Assembly (NCBI GenBank): GCA_001662425.1
Contig: BDDC01000930.1
Span: 1-38,374, forward strand
Source: Chlamydomonas sphaeroides
Lineage: Eukaryota; Chlorophyta; Chlorophyceae; Chlamydomonadales; Chlamydomonadaceae
DNA length: 38,374 bases
Reading direction: 5' to 3'
The notes under the pieces are model-generated. The model worked only from the letters and a program-made list of their open reading frames with translations, was not told the origin of the DNA and did not search any database. Each line of letters starts with the position of its first letter. Within the stretch, counting starts at the first letter, position 1. The position numbers and the translations under genes were made by a program. This document shows positions 22,920 to 34,726 of this stretch, one piece after another.

Positions 22920-24078
22920 CAGGAACTAGACGTGAGAGTAGCGGTCTCGTCCAGTCGGCAGCGTGCGTTTCGTTGCAAAGGTCAACTTTCGTGTGACCGC
23001 AGCGTAACTCTGGCGCTGCATCTGGGCCGCTTCCTCACAGCGTACGAGGCAAGGTATTGCGGTGCTTGCTTAGCTGCGTTGTTAGTCCATGTGGTCAAGT
23101 GCGGTCAGCGGCAGTCGAGTCGCAGACTTCTTGTACTATGTAGTGGTCATGTGGTCGTTATACTCGACTCGCGCTGGAGAGGAAGGTTGCGGCAGCAGCT
23201 GGGGCACGTACCCAAGCTTTCAAACCCCGGAACCCGGCCCACCCAGGAGGCATACCTTACTTGCAGGACACAAATTCCTCGTTGGCTGAAAACCGCTGTC
23301 GACTGTGGCTGTGAAAAAGGTAAATCCCATCCGGCATGCGGCACTCCGTAAAGCCGAAACCGGATGCCAACTGATTGGCTTGACAGGGCCTCTGACCAAC
23401 CGCCGACGTGCTGGTGAGAGGTCGAACGTCGGGGCACAGTCTCCTACGGCCACCGCATGTAGAATGTGGTCCTCCCTCGTTCATAGCATGTGCCCGGAGT
23501 TTGGTTGCGTCGGCTGGCTGGCACCCCACGGCACCCCAAACCCTGAAATTGATGAGCACTGTCAGTGATAGCAACAAAACAGCTCGTGTACATGGCTACG
23601 CTATCGTAACTACCGTACACCACCTACACAGCCGCAAACAGTCAGCAATGCTCTGCGTGCCAGGGTCCGGTCTCTGGTGTTCGGCAGCTGAGTCCGGTTT
23701 GCCGGGAGCTCCCTTGCTGGCCGCCAGCAGCGGCGATTCAGGATTTCAGGTGCTGCTTCTGAATTCCGCATCATGGCTGCAACGACATCCTGCGCATCCT
23801 CGAAGGCGCAGGTCGGATAGTCGTGATCTGCTTTTGTCCAAGAGGACGACGGCAAGTATAACCACGAGGCACAGATTACGAGGCACGGGCCACGCCTCCT
23901 ATCCGCCGCCGCACATAACGACCTCCCAACTCACCACGCGGTGGCAGCGTGGCAGCAGCACGTGCCCACCACATCATGCAACGCCAACTGAGGCACGCCC
24001 CAGGCCACCCCTGCTGCCCAACCCGTACCCAAGTGCGCATGATGGACCGCTCACAGACAGCCCCATGCCGTCCCTGCA
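22920..24078. other. Intergenic region between the helicase 3' end and the membrane protein start
   Basis: It should contain the helicase 3' UTR on the right and the promoter of the large membrane protein gene on the left. No convincing TATA box, TGTAA signal or coding frame was found on either strand. Long open frames on the plus strand lack motifs and look like chance frames in GC-rich DNA. Confidence 0.5.
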
Positions 24079-27000
24079 TCACATCCGGGCCCTGGAGCCC
24101 CAGGCAGGCATGCTGCGTGCCCCCCTAGCCGCCGGCGCCGCGCTGCCGTGAGTCGAGAAGCGCACGCCCAGGCTGAGCAGGAAAGGCGACGGCTGCATGT
24201 CTTCGAAGCGCCCCTGCGTCATGCGGCTCTGCAGCGGCGGGAGCGACAGGGGCAACAGGGTGCCGCAGCGGTTGGCTCGCGGTGCAGGGCAGCGGCGGCG
24301 CATCAGCGCCGGCAAGGCAAGGCAAGGTTGTTGCGACGGTTGCTCGCCAACCGAGCAGATTTCCTGGCCTAAACATGTCATGCGTGGATGTGCGAATACC
24401 CAGACAGGGGCCAGGTGTCGCCATACATGCCTCTCTCTACCGCCTGGCCAGCGCCGCCGCACCTTGCAGAACGACAACCGCAGCTGGTCCTTGGCGCGGG
24501 TCATGCCCACGTACATGAGCCTGGTAAGGGACGCGGGGGGGGGGCGCGGAGCCGGGGGCGGGGAGCCGGGGGCGGGGAGAAGGGACGGAACCTCACACGG
24601 CCGGCTCAGCGGGAAGCCTGGTTCTCCAGTACTGAACAGCAGGACCTGGCAGCTGCCCGGCCGCGCCCTACACACCTGCGCTCCTCGCCAAGCTGCTCGC
24701 CGCTGCTGCACCTGCTGTGCGGCAGGATGCCCTCCTGCAGCCACCACACGGGCACGCGAGAGGCAGGGGCCGCAGCCGTGCGGCGGACGTGTCACCGCTG
24801 CTGGCGGCGGTGACGACGTAGCATGCGGTGCTGGGCCCCTCGGCCCCTGGCACCCCCCGCAGCGCCCTGCCCCCGGCCCCCCGCACCTCGAGGCCAATCA
24901 GGAAGACGCGCTTGAACTCGAGCCCCTTGGCGCTGTGCAGCGTCATCAGCTGCACGGCGCCGCCCTTGCCTGTGTCGCCGCCCTGCGCATGGTGGATGGA
25001 TGGATGGATGGATGGATGGATGGATGGATGGATGGATGGATGGATGGATGGATGGATGGATGGCTGGATGGATGGATGGATGGATGGATGGATGGATGGA
25101 TGGATGGATGGATGGATGGATGGATGGATGGAAAGGGCCGCAGCGCCGTCAGGCAGCAGCAGCGCGCCCACGCAGTTGCACACACACCTGGCCCCCCTGC
25201 CCCGCAGCCCGCGGTGCGCCCTGCCCCTCCCCCTCCGCCCCACCGGCTGCTGGCTGGTGACCATGGCCGCGTGCTGCAGGAAGCGCCGCAGCCCCGGCAC
25301 CCCCCGCCCCGCCTCCTCCAGCTCGGCCTCCGGGTCCGCCGGGCTTCCTGCTCGGGGGTTCGATCGAGGCGCACAAGGCCGGGTCAGGCCCACCTCCGCT
25401 TCTAACCGCAGGTGGGACGGGGCGCACTGCCCTGCGGCGCGCGCGTGCTGAGGTGCTTTGTGGTGCTTTGTATTGTCTTGTGGTTCTTTGTGGTTCTTTG
25501 TGGTGTCTCGTGGTTCTTTGTGGTGCTCGGTCACTGCTCTCACCGCCGCCCTGCTCCTGGCCGTCCCAGTCCTCCTGCGGCACGTGTGCGCCCGTCCAGG
25601 CGCTGGGGTCGGCCGTCAGCGCCTGCAGCTGCTGCAGCCGCTCCAGCCGCTCCCCCGCCTCTGCGGGCAGCCAGGCGGGACACGGGCGGGGGCGACACGC
25701 CTTGAGCACCCCGGCCCCTTCTGGCCCGCGCCACGTCTTCTTCCGTGGCAGGCTTCCCCGTGTGCCCCCACATGCTCTCCCACCCTCGTGGGCGCATGGC
25801 CGCACACCACAGCCGCACACGAGGGCAGCACACGAGGGCAGCACACGCACCCTCTGCGGCGTCCTTCTTCTTGCCCTTGCCGACCTTGCCCGCGCCCCCC
25901 TGCTCCGCCGCCTCCAGTGCCGCCAGGTAGCCCGACAGCCGCAGAGCCGCCCACAGCACCTCGGTCACGGCGGGTTGCCGCGGCGGGGCAGGGCCAGGCG
26001 GGGGCGGGTCCACGAAGGCGGTGGCGGGCAGGCCCAGCGCCAGCGCCCGAAGGCGGCACACCAGGCCGCGAAAGGACTGGACGGGGCAGCGGGGCAGGGG
26101 GGCATGTATTGGGTGCAGCGGCGACAAGGACGGTGAGGGGAGGGGCGGACTGGGAAGGCGGCGCTGAGTGGGGTTGCGGCTGGCCGCCTAGGCACGTGCG
26201 TGAAAGGCCCCAGCATCGCCCGCTCCTTGCCCCGCCGACGCCTCTGTCCATCTCAGGCCCCTCCCCCTCCCTATGGCCGCCGGTACCCACCTGCAGGGCC
26301 TCCACCGCGGGCTTGCGCAGCTTGAGCTGAGCCAGGGGGCTGTCGGGGGCCACCGGGGGGGCGTAGGCGGCGTGGCTGTCGGGCGACCCGCCGGACGGCT
26401 CGGGCGCCGCTTTGGGCTTGGGCTTGGGCTTGGCCCGGCCCTTGGCACTCTTGGGCGGGGGCGCATCGGCGTCCTCCGCCACCGTCGCCAACTCCACCGC
26501 CTGCGCCTGCTGGGGCGGCCGTGCAGGCTGAGGAGGCCAGGGCAGCGGGGCGGGGCCAGGCCGATACGGTGGTGAGGGCAGGGCTGGGCGATGCCATGGG
26601 CGGGCAGGCCCATGCACCACGCCTCCCGGCCGACTCCCTGTCCCATACCATTCCCACTGTCGGGCCCAAGACTCCCCTTCCCCCCCCCCGCCCCCTAATG
26701 ACCCCACCGTCAGCCCTCACACCAACCCCCTCTGTGCCACCGTCCCGCCTCCCCACCCGGGGCTCCACGCAGTCCCCCAGCAGCAGGGCCCCCAGCGTGA
26801 GGCCGGCGGCGGAGGCGGCCCGGCTGAGCGCGGCCACTGTGGTGTCGCCTGTGTGTTTGGGGGGGGGGGGGGGGGGANNNNNNNNNNNNNNNNNNNNNNN
26901 NNNNNNNNNNNNNNNNNNNNNNNNNNNNNNNNNNNNNNNNNNNNNNNNNNNNNNNNNNNNNNNNNNNNNNNNNNNNNNNNNNNNNNNNNNNNNNNNNNNN

Positions 27001-30000
27001 NNNNNNNNNNNNNNNNNNNNNNNNNNNNNNNNNNNNNNNNNNNNNNNNNNNNNNNNNNNNNNNNNNNNNNNNNNNNNNNNNNNNNNNNNNNNNNNNNNNN
27101 NNNNNNNNNNNNNNNNNNNNNNNNNNNNNNNNNNNNNNNNNNNNNNNNNNNNNNNNNNNNNNNNNNNNNNNNNNNNNNNNNNNNNNNNNNNNNNNNNNNN
27201 NNNNNNNNNNNNNNNNNNNNNNNNNNNNNNNNNNNNNNNNNNNNNNNNNNNNNNNNNGACGGCAGGCCCGAGGAAGGAGTGCCCTGATAGCCCCTTTCCC
27301 ACCTCTTCCCGGTCGCTGCCCACCTATGCCGCGAGTGGGTGTGTTGATGATGCGCTCCAGGTGGTAGTCGCTGGCGGTGGGGGCCGCCACCACCTGGCGG
27401 GGGGGTGGGGGGCTGGGAGCAGTGCAGCGGGAAGGGCGCGGCTGCACGCGATGCTACGGTGCTCACCACCAAGCTGCCATACCACCACCCCCCTCCCGCC
27501 TCCTCCCGCCCCCTCCGCCCCCCAACCTGCAGGTAGGCCACTGCGTCCGCCACGTCGGCGTACTCCCAGTACGGCATGCCGCCGATGACCACGAAGGACA
27601 GCCCCCGGGCCGTGAGCGCCTCCTCCACGGGCCGCGACAGCGCCCGTGTGCGGTACAGCACCGCCACCTGGCTGAGGCAGGGCAGCGACCCCGAGGACCG
27701 CCACTGCCGCACCGTGTCAGCCAGGTCGGCGGCCTCGGCCTGTGACCAAGGGGATGAGGAGCGGAGGCGGGGAACCGATACCAGTTGCGAGCCGCCTGCA
27801 GAGCCACCTCGGCCCCCCACCCCCCGTGTCCATCGTCGCCCCCCAACACGGTACCGCCAGGGCCCCAGTGGGCGCTGGACGCAGCGCTCGGGCAGGGCGT
27901 CCGGCGGCCAACTTGGGCGCCCATCGCAAGCGGGGATGACGGCGGGGCTGCTCGCGGGGCCAGGGCCGACCCGCAGGCGGGGCAGCCCGGTGGCCCCCCT
28001 GGAGGGCACTGCCGCATGCGGCACGCACCTGGTGGTCCTCGTACGCCCGGCCGCTGACGGTGGCGGTGGCCGAGGCCGACCGCACCGGCTGAGGGGCCTG
28101 GTACAGCGGGGGCGGCCCCTCGGCCGTCAGCAGCTTGTCGGCGGCGGCCACGATGCCCGGTTCGGACCTGGGGCCGGGGGGGGGAGGGGCGCGGGGGGTG
28201 TTCAGGGCGCTGGCACAGGTGGTGCAGGGGCGTTGGAAGGGGGCACCGGTAGGCACAGGGGGGCACAGCCCCTGCAGGGGTCCAACAGGGCTCAGCGCGG
28301 GTGGGGCTCGTCCCTGGATGCGCGCCCCGCATCCGTGCGCCCCCCCCCCGTGGTCCCTGTGTCCACGACCTTCCCCCTCGCTCCCCCGGCCCCTCCCTCC
28401 CCCGCCTATAGTTGAGCGCCAGTGCGAAGTCCCGCAGCTGCCCCGGGTAGTCCCGCTGCAGCAGCTTGACCATGTTGCTGACCTGGGGGCAGGGGGAAGG
28501 TGCATGCGGTGCGGGTGGCCCCAGGCCAGCGCTGGCGTGCGCTGGCGCGCTCTGCAGCAAGAGGGCGCTGGCGCAGCGAAGGGGCGGCGGCTCATAGCGG
28601 CTTGGGCGAGGGCTGAGCGATGGGCGCTCAGGCTCGTGGCGTCGCTGCGCTGCTGCCTTGCAGCGCTGCGCGCGCAGCCACCACCGCCACCGACGGCCAC
28701 CACCCCGACCCGCGGCCCACCTTGGCGCCACGCCACCTGCGGGGGGGCCCAGCGCAGCACAGCTGTTGAGCAGCGGGGGAGAGAGGGCGCGGCAACGGGG
28801 CAGTCCCTGCCCAGCACCGATCCTGGGCCCCGAGAACAGCGCTGCCCTCCTCACGCGCCTTGCGCATTGCTGCCCTGGTCCCCCGCCCTCTGACACAGCT
28901 TTTCCCCCACCTCCCACACACACCCGTATATGGCCTGGTTGTTGTCGCCCACCGCGAACAGTGCCACCCCGGGCCCCTTGAGCAGCCGCAGCAGCCGGTA
29001 CTGGCACTCGTCCGTGTCCTGGTAGGGGGCAGGGGAACGGTGTGGTTGGGGGAGAGGGCCGAGGCACGATGCAGCAAGGGGATCGGCGCTACTAGGCCGA
29101 CACCGGCGCCCTGACCCCACCCCTGACCCCAGTTCCCCCTCTCCCCCACGCCGGTGGCCCCCCTGCCCCCCAACCCCCCTACCCCACCCCCACCTGGAAC
29201 TCGTCCACCAGGATGTGGCACCACCGCCGCCGCCAGTATTCGCCTGAAGGGGGGCGGCAGGCAGCAGCAGGAGGGGGGGCGGGTCCAGCGGGTCCCGGAA
29301 TGGGGGCCGCTCGTGGGGGCCCCTCGTGGCGCGCGGCCACAGCCCACAAGGGAGCCCAGCTGCGGTGGGGCGGTGGGAACCTGGGGCTGCCCCCTTGCGC
29401 CCAGCTCATGTCCCCCCTCCCCCCCTCCCCCTCCCCCGCCCCGGTCGTACCCAGCTCCGGGTGGCTCTCCAGCAGCGCCACGGGCCCCGCTATGAGGTCG
29501 GGCAGGTCAACCTTGTTACTGGCGGCCAGCTGCCTGGGGTTGAGGGGGGAGGGCGGGTAGAGTTGGAGGGAATAAGCAAGGAGGGGGGACAAGGGGCTTG
29601 GGCAGGGGTTGGGGCAGGGCTAGGGAGGCGCGGGGAAGGGTCCGCCGCGGGTGCCGAACGCCGGCAGCCAGCAGCATCGAATGCGGGGCCGAAGAGCGAC
29701 CGTCCCTGAGGTCCAGCGCCCGCTGGCTCCCCACCGGCCCACGCAGGCCTCACCTTTGAAACGTTCCCTTCCTCCCCTGCCCCCACCTCGCCCCCGCCCG
29801 CGCCCCACCTGCGGTACTCGTCCACGTAGGCCTGCACCTGCGCCACGTGCCACCTCGCGGCCACGGCGGCGGCCTGCACGTCCTTCTCGTCCGCCCCCGC
29901 CAGGCTCCGGGCCGCCGCCGGGGGGTGGTCGGGCAGTGCGGGCATGGACAGCAGCTGGCTGCCGCCCAGCAGCCTCTCGGCCCGGGCGGCGGCCATCTCG

Positions 30001-31472
30001 CCGCCGGGCTGGTGGTGGCCTCGCGCCGCCAGCAGCAGCTTGAGCGGCGACAGCAGCGGCTGCAGGCGCCTCGACACCAGCACGCCGCCGGACTTGGAGC
30101 ACAGCGGGGGAGGCGCCGGCCGCGTGCCGCCGGGCCCTCCCCCTCCCCCTCCCCCTCCTGCTGCGGCCGCCTCGCGCTCCTTGGCCTGCCGCTCCTCCAC
30201 CGCCATGACCGCCCTGAACATGAGCTTGTCGGACTGGGAAGAGGGGACGAGCGGGATGGGGGAAACGGAAGAGGGGTGAGGGGGGAGGAGCGGGGGAGGG
30301 GGCCTGGGAAGTGGTGGACTGGCTGAAAGGGAGCCGGGATGCAAGGGGCCCCGGGCAGGGAGGGGGGGAGGGAGGGGGCAGGCCAGGCATGGCCCTCCAC
30401 CATTTCCGCTCTCCCCGTCAGGCCCCGCCCCACCTCGTCCGGGAATGCGATACCGAACCTGCCGTCCACGCCGCCCAGCAGCTGCAGCCCGCCGCCGCCC
30501 AGCCGGTATGCGGACGACCTGCCAACCAGGGGGGCGCTGGACACGAGGTGGGGCCAACGGGGCAGGCGGGGGCCCCGGCAAGCTGCCCAAGCAGTGCCAC
30601 AAGAAGGACAGGCCTGGTGGGGCTCCGGAGCGCCCTGTGTCCCCTCGTCCCACTCCCGCCTCGCAGGTCCTCTCCCCTGCTCCCGGTCCCGCGGCCCCCT
30701 CCCTGCCGCCGCACCGCAGCAGGTAGGCCCCCAGGCTGTGGAAGGTGGTGCTCATGACGCCGTCGCCGCGGAACGAGGACGACCCGGGGCCGAGGCCGGG
30801 ACCCGCCTCGCCTTGGACCGCCTCCCGCCCGCCCCCCAGCGCCGCCGCCAGGCGCTCCGTCATCTCGTCGGCCGCCTTGCGGGTGAAGGTGATGGCGCAG
30901 ATGCGGCGCGGCGGCACCCCCAGCGAGGCGATGAGGTGCGCCACCCGGGCCACCACCACACGCGTCTTGCCACTGCCAGGACCAGCCTGGTCCAGGGGGG
31001 AGGGGTTGGGGCAGGGCCACGGTACCGCGCCAGGCGGGACATGCTTGGCTGGCGGCCTCGAGGCGGGGTGGGCGGAGCCGGCACATCCCTCCTCCCGAGC
31101 ACACGCAGGCGCCGGGCATCTGCCTCCGCCTCCGCCTCCGGCCCAGGCGCTGGTGCAGCCCACCTTGACGCGCGCCACCTCGGCGTCCGTCAGCACGGCC
31201 TCCCGCTGCTCCGGGTTGAGGCTCGCCAGCTGGCACGCAACGCCCGTGGGGGGTGGGGCAGCACCCTGGGCCTCCTGGCGCGCTGCGTCCGCGAGCTTTC
31301 TGCTCTTGCTCAGGGGCACCGGGGCCCCAGGTCGCAGAGCTGCGGCCGCGACAGCAGGTCGCTGCTGCAGGCGCGACGCGGCATGGCTGGCGATGGGCCA
31401 ACTCTGAACCAAGCGAAGCGGCGCAGCACTGCAGTGTCTGCCTGTGTGGTCAAAGTGTCGCCCGCAGCGCAT
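24079..31472 (-). CDS. UvrD/PcrA/SRS2-type superfamily 1 DNA helicase
   Basis: An ATP-dependent 3'-5' DNA helicase acting in repair and removal of recombination intermediates, by family. Twenty-one exons join in phase to 984 aa: 31472-31164, 30986-30715, 30518-30434, 30233-29809, 29533-29451, 29243-29194, 29018-28924, 28736-28721, 28482-28406, 28167-28029, 27739-27527, 27393-27324, 26848-26757, 26509-26291, 26076-25851, 25660-25544, 25347-25244, 24982-24887, 24734-24676, 24520-24463, 24228-24079. All helicase motifs are present: Q motif LNPEQREAVL, I AGPGSGKT (104-111), Ia TFTRKAADEM, TFHSL, II VDEFQDTD (404-411), III VGDNNQAIYGWRGA, IV NYRS (469-472), V TLHSAKGLEF (878-887) then EGILPHSR, VI RLMYVGMTRA (916-925). 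Two low-complexity inserts, one rich in Gly between Ia and II and one Pro/Lys-rich before V, make it longer than bacterial UvrD (about 720 aa). The first 60 residues are rich in Arg, Ala and Ser with few acids, suggesting plastid or mitochondrial import. ATG 31472 is the first after an in-frame TGA. Confidence 0.93.
24993..25132. repeat. (TGGA)n microsatellite, about 35 copies
   Basis: A nearly pure tetranucleotide array of 140 bp with one interruption (TGGC) near 25061. It occupies over half of the 261-bp helicase intron 25243-24983. Because 4 and 3 are coprime, all frames stay open through it and give false peptides such as MDGW or PSIH repeats; it is not coding. Confidence 0.95.
25452..25531. 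repeat. TTTGTGGT-type degenerate repeat
   Basis: Repeats of TTTGTGGT/TTCTTTGTGG, with spacing near 10 bp, fill much of the helicase intron 25543-25348. Confidence 0.75.
26859..27257. other. Assembly gap preceded by an 18-base G run
   Basis: G at 26859-26876, one A, then Ns at 26878-27257. The helicase exons on either side (27393-27324 and 26848-26757) join exactly in phase and give the continuous segment TPTRGIGDTTVAAL, so the gap is within an intron and hides no helicase residues. Confidence 0.9.
28721..28736 (-). other. 16-nt microexon encoding WRGA of the helicase
   Basis: The exon is GTGGCGTGGCGCCAAG with acceptor CCGCAG and donor GTGGGC. It takes two leftover bases (GG) from exon 29018-28924 and gives G-W-R-G-A-K, completing IYGWRGA, the conserved stretch after motif III in UvrD-family helicases. 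Without it the flanking exons would be out of phase. Confidence 0.85.
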
Positions 31473-32424
31473 CGTGGCGAAGCAGCCGACAAGGGGAATT
31501 CACAGTTCAGCTCGCGTGTTTGATTTTTGGACAAACAGCTGCTGTCGTATGTTGCCGCATAGTGGCAAGGCTTCAAGAAATTCATCCGGGGACGCTCAGG
31601 GAACGAGGGACACAAATTGCAGAGGGCACGAACCAGGGGCGCGAACCCCGTCCATTGGCCTTCCCCTCAAGCTTTCATGGGGCAAAGAAACATCGCAGTC
31701 TGGCAACAGTTCCCGGGTTATGCGCAGGAGACCAGTCTAGATGGCATCTAGCCCTCCTCCTGCTGCCCTTCACAGCACTCCGTACCCAGCGCAAGAAGCT
31801 GTAGAGAGAAAGAGAAAGAAGGTTAACTCGCATTCCTGCTCTTCACATTGAGCCCCGCCAGCACCTCGCCTGCCGGATACCGTGCTGCCTTACTTCGCGT
31901 TTCTCCATTTTTTCCTGTCCCGTCCGACACTCCCATTCAGCGTTCGTATACATTCGTCAACACGCGTACGAGAGCTCAAACCCACGCAGTCACAGCGTGC
32001 GCCTCGCTGTGCAGGCTGCGTGAAGCTCTCATTAGGGAGGGAGCCAGTCGTCCCCACGCCGCCAACAACAGGTGCACCCTTCCTGCTCGGCCCGCAAGCC
32101 AATGCTGATTGTGAGGACCCAATGTTGCCAACGAACATGGGAAGTCCCCAGCGCCCTTATGCAATGTGGCCGTGAGGCACTCGCGACCGCCCGCCACGCC
32201 TCCTGTGACGCACAGCCGACAACCACCGCAGACGCAGCATGTGTTGTATGACAAGCAAGGATGCAGCGGGACCATGCGGACATACAGCTCGCAACTTCAC
32301 ATGGCACCTTTCTGCCCGGCACGGCAAACGTCGTCTATGGGCACTGACGCACACACCGCTGCGCACTGGAGATGTGGCCCTCGCTCCTGCGCTCATCAGC
32401 TTCAGTCACATGCGCAGACGTCCG
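31473..32424. other. Intergenic region: helicase promoter and 3' UTR of the EF-hand/CxxC gene
   Basis: AT-richer than the flanking exons; no protein-like frame and no RNA gene recognised. A purine-rich patch at about 31801-31821 (GAGAGAAAGAGAAAGAAGG) is the only local feature. No clear TATA box for the helicase was seen. Confidence 0.5.
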
Positions 32425-33612
32425 TTACGCAGTGCGCGGGTGGGTCCGCAGCAGGTAGGTGCGTGCTCCCCACGGGTGCTCCCCGGCCACTGGCAGCTCC
32501 TGCAACCGGGCCAGCTGTGCATCCAGCTGCACACGCCGCACGCCGCACGCCACACGCCATGCGAAGGAAGGTGGGCCCACCTCGCTGCAGTCGTCCGTCA
32601 TCCGGTGCGCGCCGCCTTGCTTCCAGAGGGGTGTCACAGAGCTCAAGCCGACACCCGGTAGGTGGCGCCGTCCCGCTCCCGCTCCTTGTACCAGGCGGTG
32701 TCCCGTGTGGGCACTCCCGCCTCCACCACCACCAGCCGCATGCGGGCGAAGCAGCCCCCGCACTGCGGCCCCACGCCCCGCAAGGAAGGCTGCGTAAGAG
32801 CTGCGCTGGGGCAGCACCCGCGGCACAGCACGGGCAGGCCCGGCAAGGCGGCGTCGGAGGCGAGGGCGGCGGCGATGGGGGCGACGCAGGGATTGCAGGC
32901 CCACATCTTGTGGTCGACGATGGGCAAGGCGCAGCGGCTGCAGATGGCCAGGTTCTGCAGCACCATCAGCATGGCAACCTCGCTCACATCCAGCTTGCCG
33001 TTGCTGCGGGTGGGGGAAGGGCAAGGGGCACAGCGAGTGGGCTACGTGAAGTAGAGAGTAACAAGCTTCCTGAAGGGTTGGAAGCTCTGAGAGCCAACCC
33101 TCGGCTGCCTCTGCCGCGTGCGGTCTCGCGGGCGGGCCAGCGCCACCGCCGCCCCCTCGGCCGCCGCGGCCCCCATTGCTTCAGCTACATGAATCGCGTT
33201 TTCTGGCCCTCAGCACAAGCCCCACTCTAGCGGCTTCGCAGCCCATCGCACCCGTCCAGGTCCGCCAGGCTCCATAGCGCCTGGAACATGGCGTACTGCT
33301 CGGGCGGGATGGTGCGCCTGCGCGCGTTGAGGGGTGAAAAGAGGTGAGGCCATGAGGGCGGAGACAGGGTAAGAGGGACGGGTGGCCACGGACGCTGGCC
33401 CAAGGTTGTGCATTTCAAGATGTCCCACTTCTTGCTGCTCACTCTTGATACGCTAGGAACTCGGCGTGAGTGATGTCGCCGTCGCCGTCCGCGTCGATGT
33501 CCTGGATTGTGGCATCAATAAAAGCCAGGACGTCTTCATCTTTCTGGAGCTCCTCTGCCTGATGCTTTACAGCTCTGAGCTGCTCCGGGTTGAGCATAGG
33601 GTGGCCTGACAT
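32425..33612 (-). CDS. Small protein with two EF-hands and four CxxC pairs
   Basis: Four exons (33612-33443, 33317-33252, 33003-32655, 32526-32425) join in phase to 228 aa. EF-hand loop 1 is DADGDGDITHAE (residues 40-51) and loop 2 is DLDGNGKLDVSE (76-87); both have all calcium ligands. They are followed by CSRC (100-103), CNPC (115-118), CRGCC (139-143) and CGGC (160-163), a spacing expected for one or two zinc sites such as a zinc ribbon or treble clef. The C-terminus is a charged stretch then a short amphipathic segment. There is no signal peptide or membrane helix, so it is probably soluble and cytosolic or nuclear. ATG 33612 is the first in frame after a TAG. I do not recognise a named family with this domain order. 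Calcium and zinc binding are inferred from motifs; any regulatory role is unknown. Confidence 0.82.
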
Positions 33613-34726
33613 CTTTCGGAATCCGGTGTCCGGCGGATGGTGACACGACGCCTGCAACTAGACTCGGAAGGCTGTGCGAGGTGTGTGCAAGGTAATAAGT
33701 GTATATTGTTTGTGCAACCATATAAGTATGGCCGCGCTTAGTGGACCCGGGAGCACGGTCCGGTCGCGCATGGCGCCAAGAAGTTGGCGGAAGCCCCAGC
33801 ACCGTGCCGTTTGCAGCCGCCATGCTTCAACTATCGTGTGCCAGGAAATATAACGCATGATGTTGTCCGCCTTGGCGCACCTCGCAAGTCCGAAGCCGTG
33901 ACCCAGAACCCTGCCCAACCCCCGCTCACCGCCGCAGTCACGGGTGAAAGGGGCATCGCCTTCAGTGACAGGCACGCCGGGGGAGGTCTAACGAAGACAT
34001 GTGAGAGGGACTGTGAGGAGGGGCTGTGATTCGGCCGCTTGGCATCCCCTTGCGCCATTCACGTTCACGGACTCGATGTATGACCTTGTAAAAGCTCACG
34101 GCATTGAGCGCCGTCGCACTGTCAGCAGTCCGTTGAGGGCGGCGGAGGGCTGCAGCAGCCTTCAGGTGGGAGACGGCGGGTCGGCACGATTGCTTGTGGC
34201 AGCTCCTCCTCACAGCTAGCCTCACAACCTCACAGCCCCACTTCGCAGCCCTCCACGCGCCACGCCCGGTGCTGTTCACAGCATGGGGGCCGCGGCTCTT
34301 GTACCGCAGTCGGCCGCGGTGTGGGCCTCGCTGGGGCCTTCATATCATCGCCCGGAGGCCTCGCCACTCCTCCACCTCCCGCCTCCCGCCACACATGCAG
34401 TAATGTAGCGCCCCCCCCCCGGGGGTCGCCAGGCACCGCCGTGCCCCGCCCCCGCTGGGCCCCTGCATGGCAGCCAGGGTCGCACCGCTGGGTTCGGCAG
34501 CCGGTGTAGCGCGGCGCGGCGACTGCAGACGTGGGGCGCCTGCGCACCGCCTGCTGGCGTCACGGGCCCGGGGGCTGCTGGGTGCCGCCAGCTGCGACCC
34601 CGTCCCACTGCTCGCAAGCGCCCCGTGAGCCAAGCCAAGCCGGCCCCACCGTGTTCTTGAGCAGTCGAGCTGTGCGCCCCCCCCGGGCCCGGTTGCACGG
34701 CTCACAGGCGCAGCGTACCACGGCTG
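33613..34726. other. Intergenic region between the TMEM106-like and EF-hand/CxxC genes
   Basis: It should hold the 3' UTR of the TMEM106-like gene and the promoter of the EF-hand/CxxC gene. A weak TATA-like stretch (TTATATG on the minus strand, about 33720-33726) lies roughly 110 bp upstream of the ATG at 33612. No coding frame with motifs was seen on either strand. Confidence 0.45.

Noticed and set aside
23408..24151. 247-codon plus-strand frame between genes as a coding region
   Set aside because: Its composition is random-like, with no domain, and it overlaps the helicase C-terminal exon on the other strand.
24993..25132. Long frames of MDGW or PSIH repeats
   Set aside because: They are translations of the TGGA microsatellite inside a helicase intron; the exons on either side join in phase without it.
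34084..34088. TGTAA on the plus strand as a poly(A) signal
   Set aside because: No plus-strand gene ends nearby; the neighbouring genes are on the minus strand.
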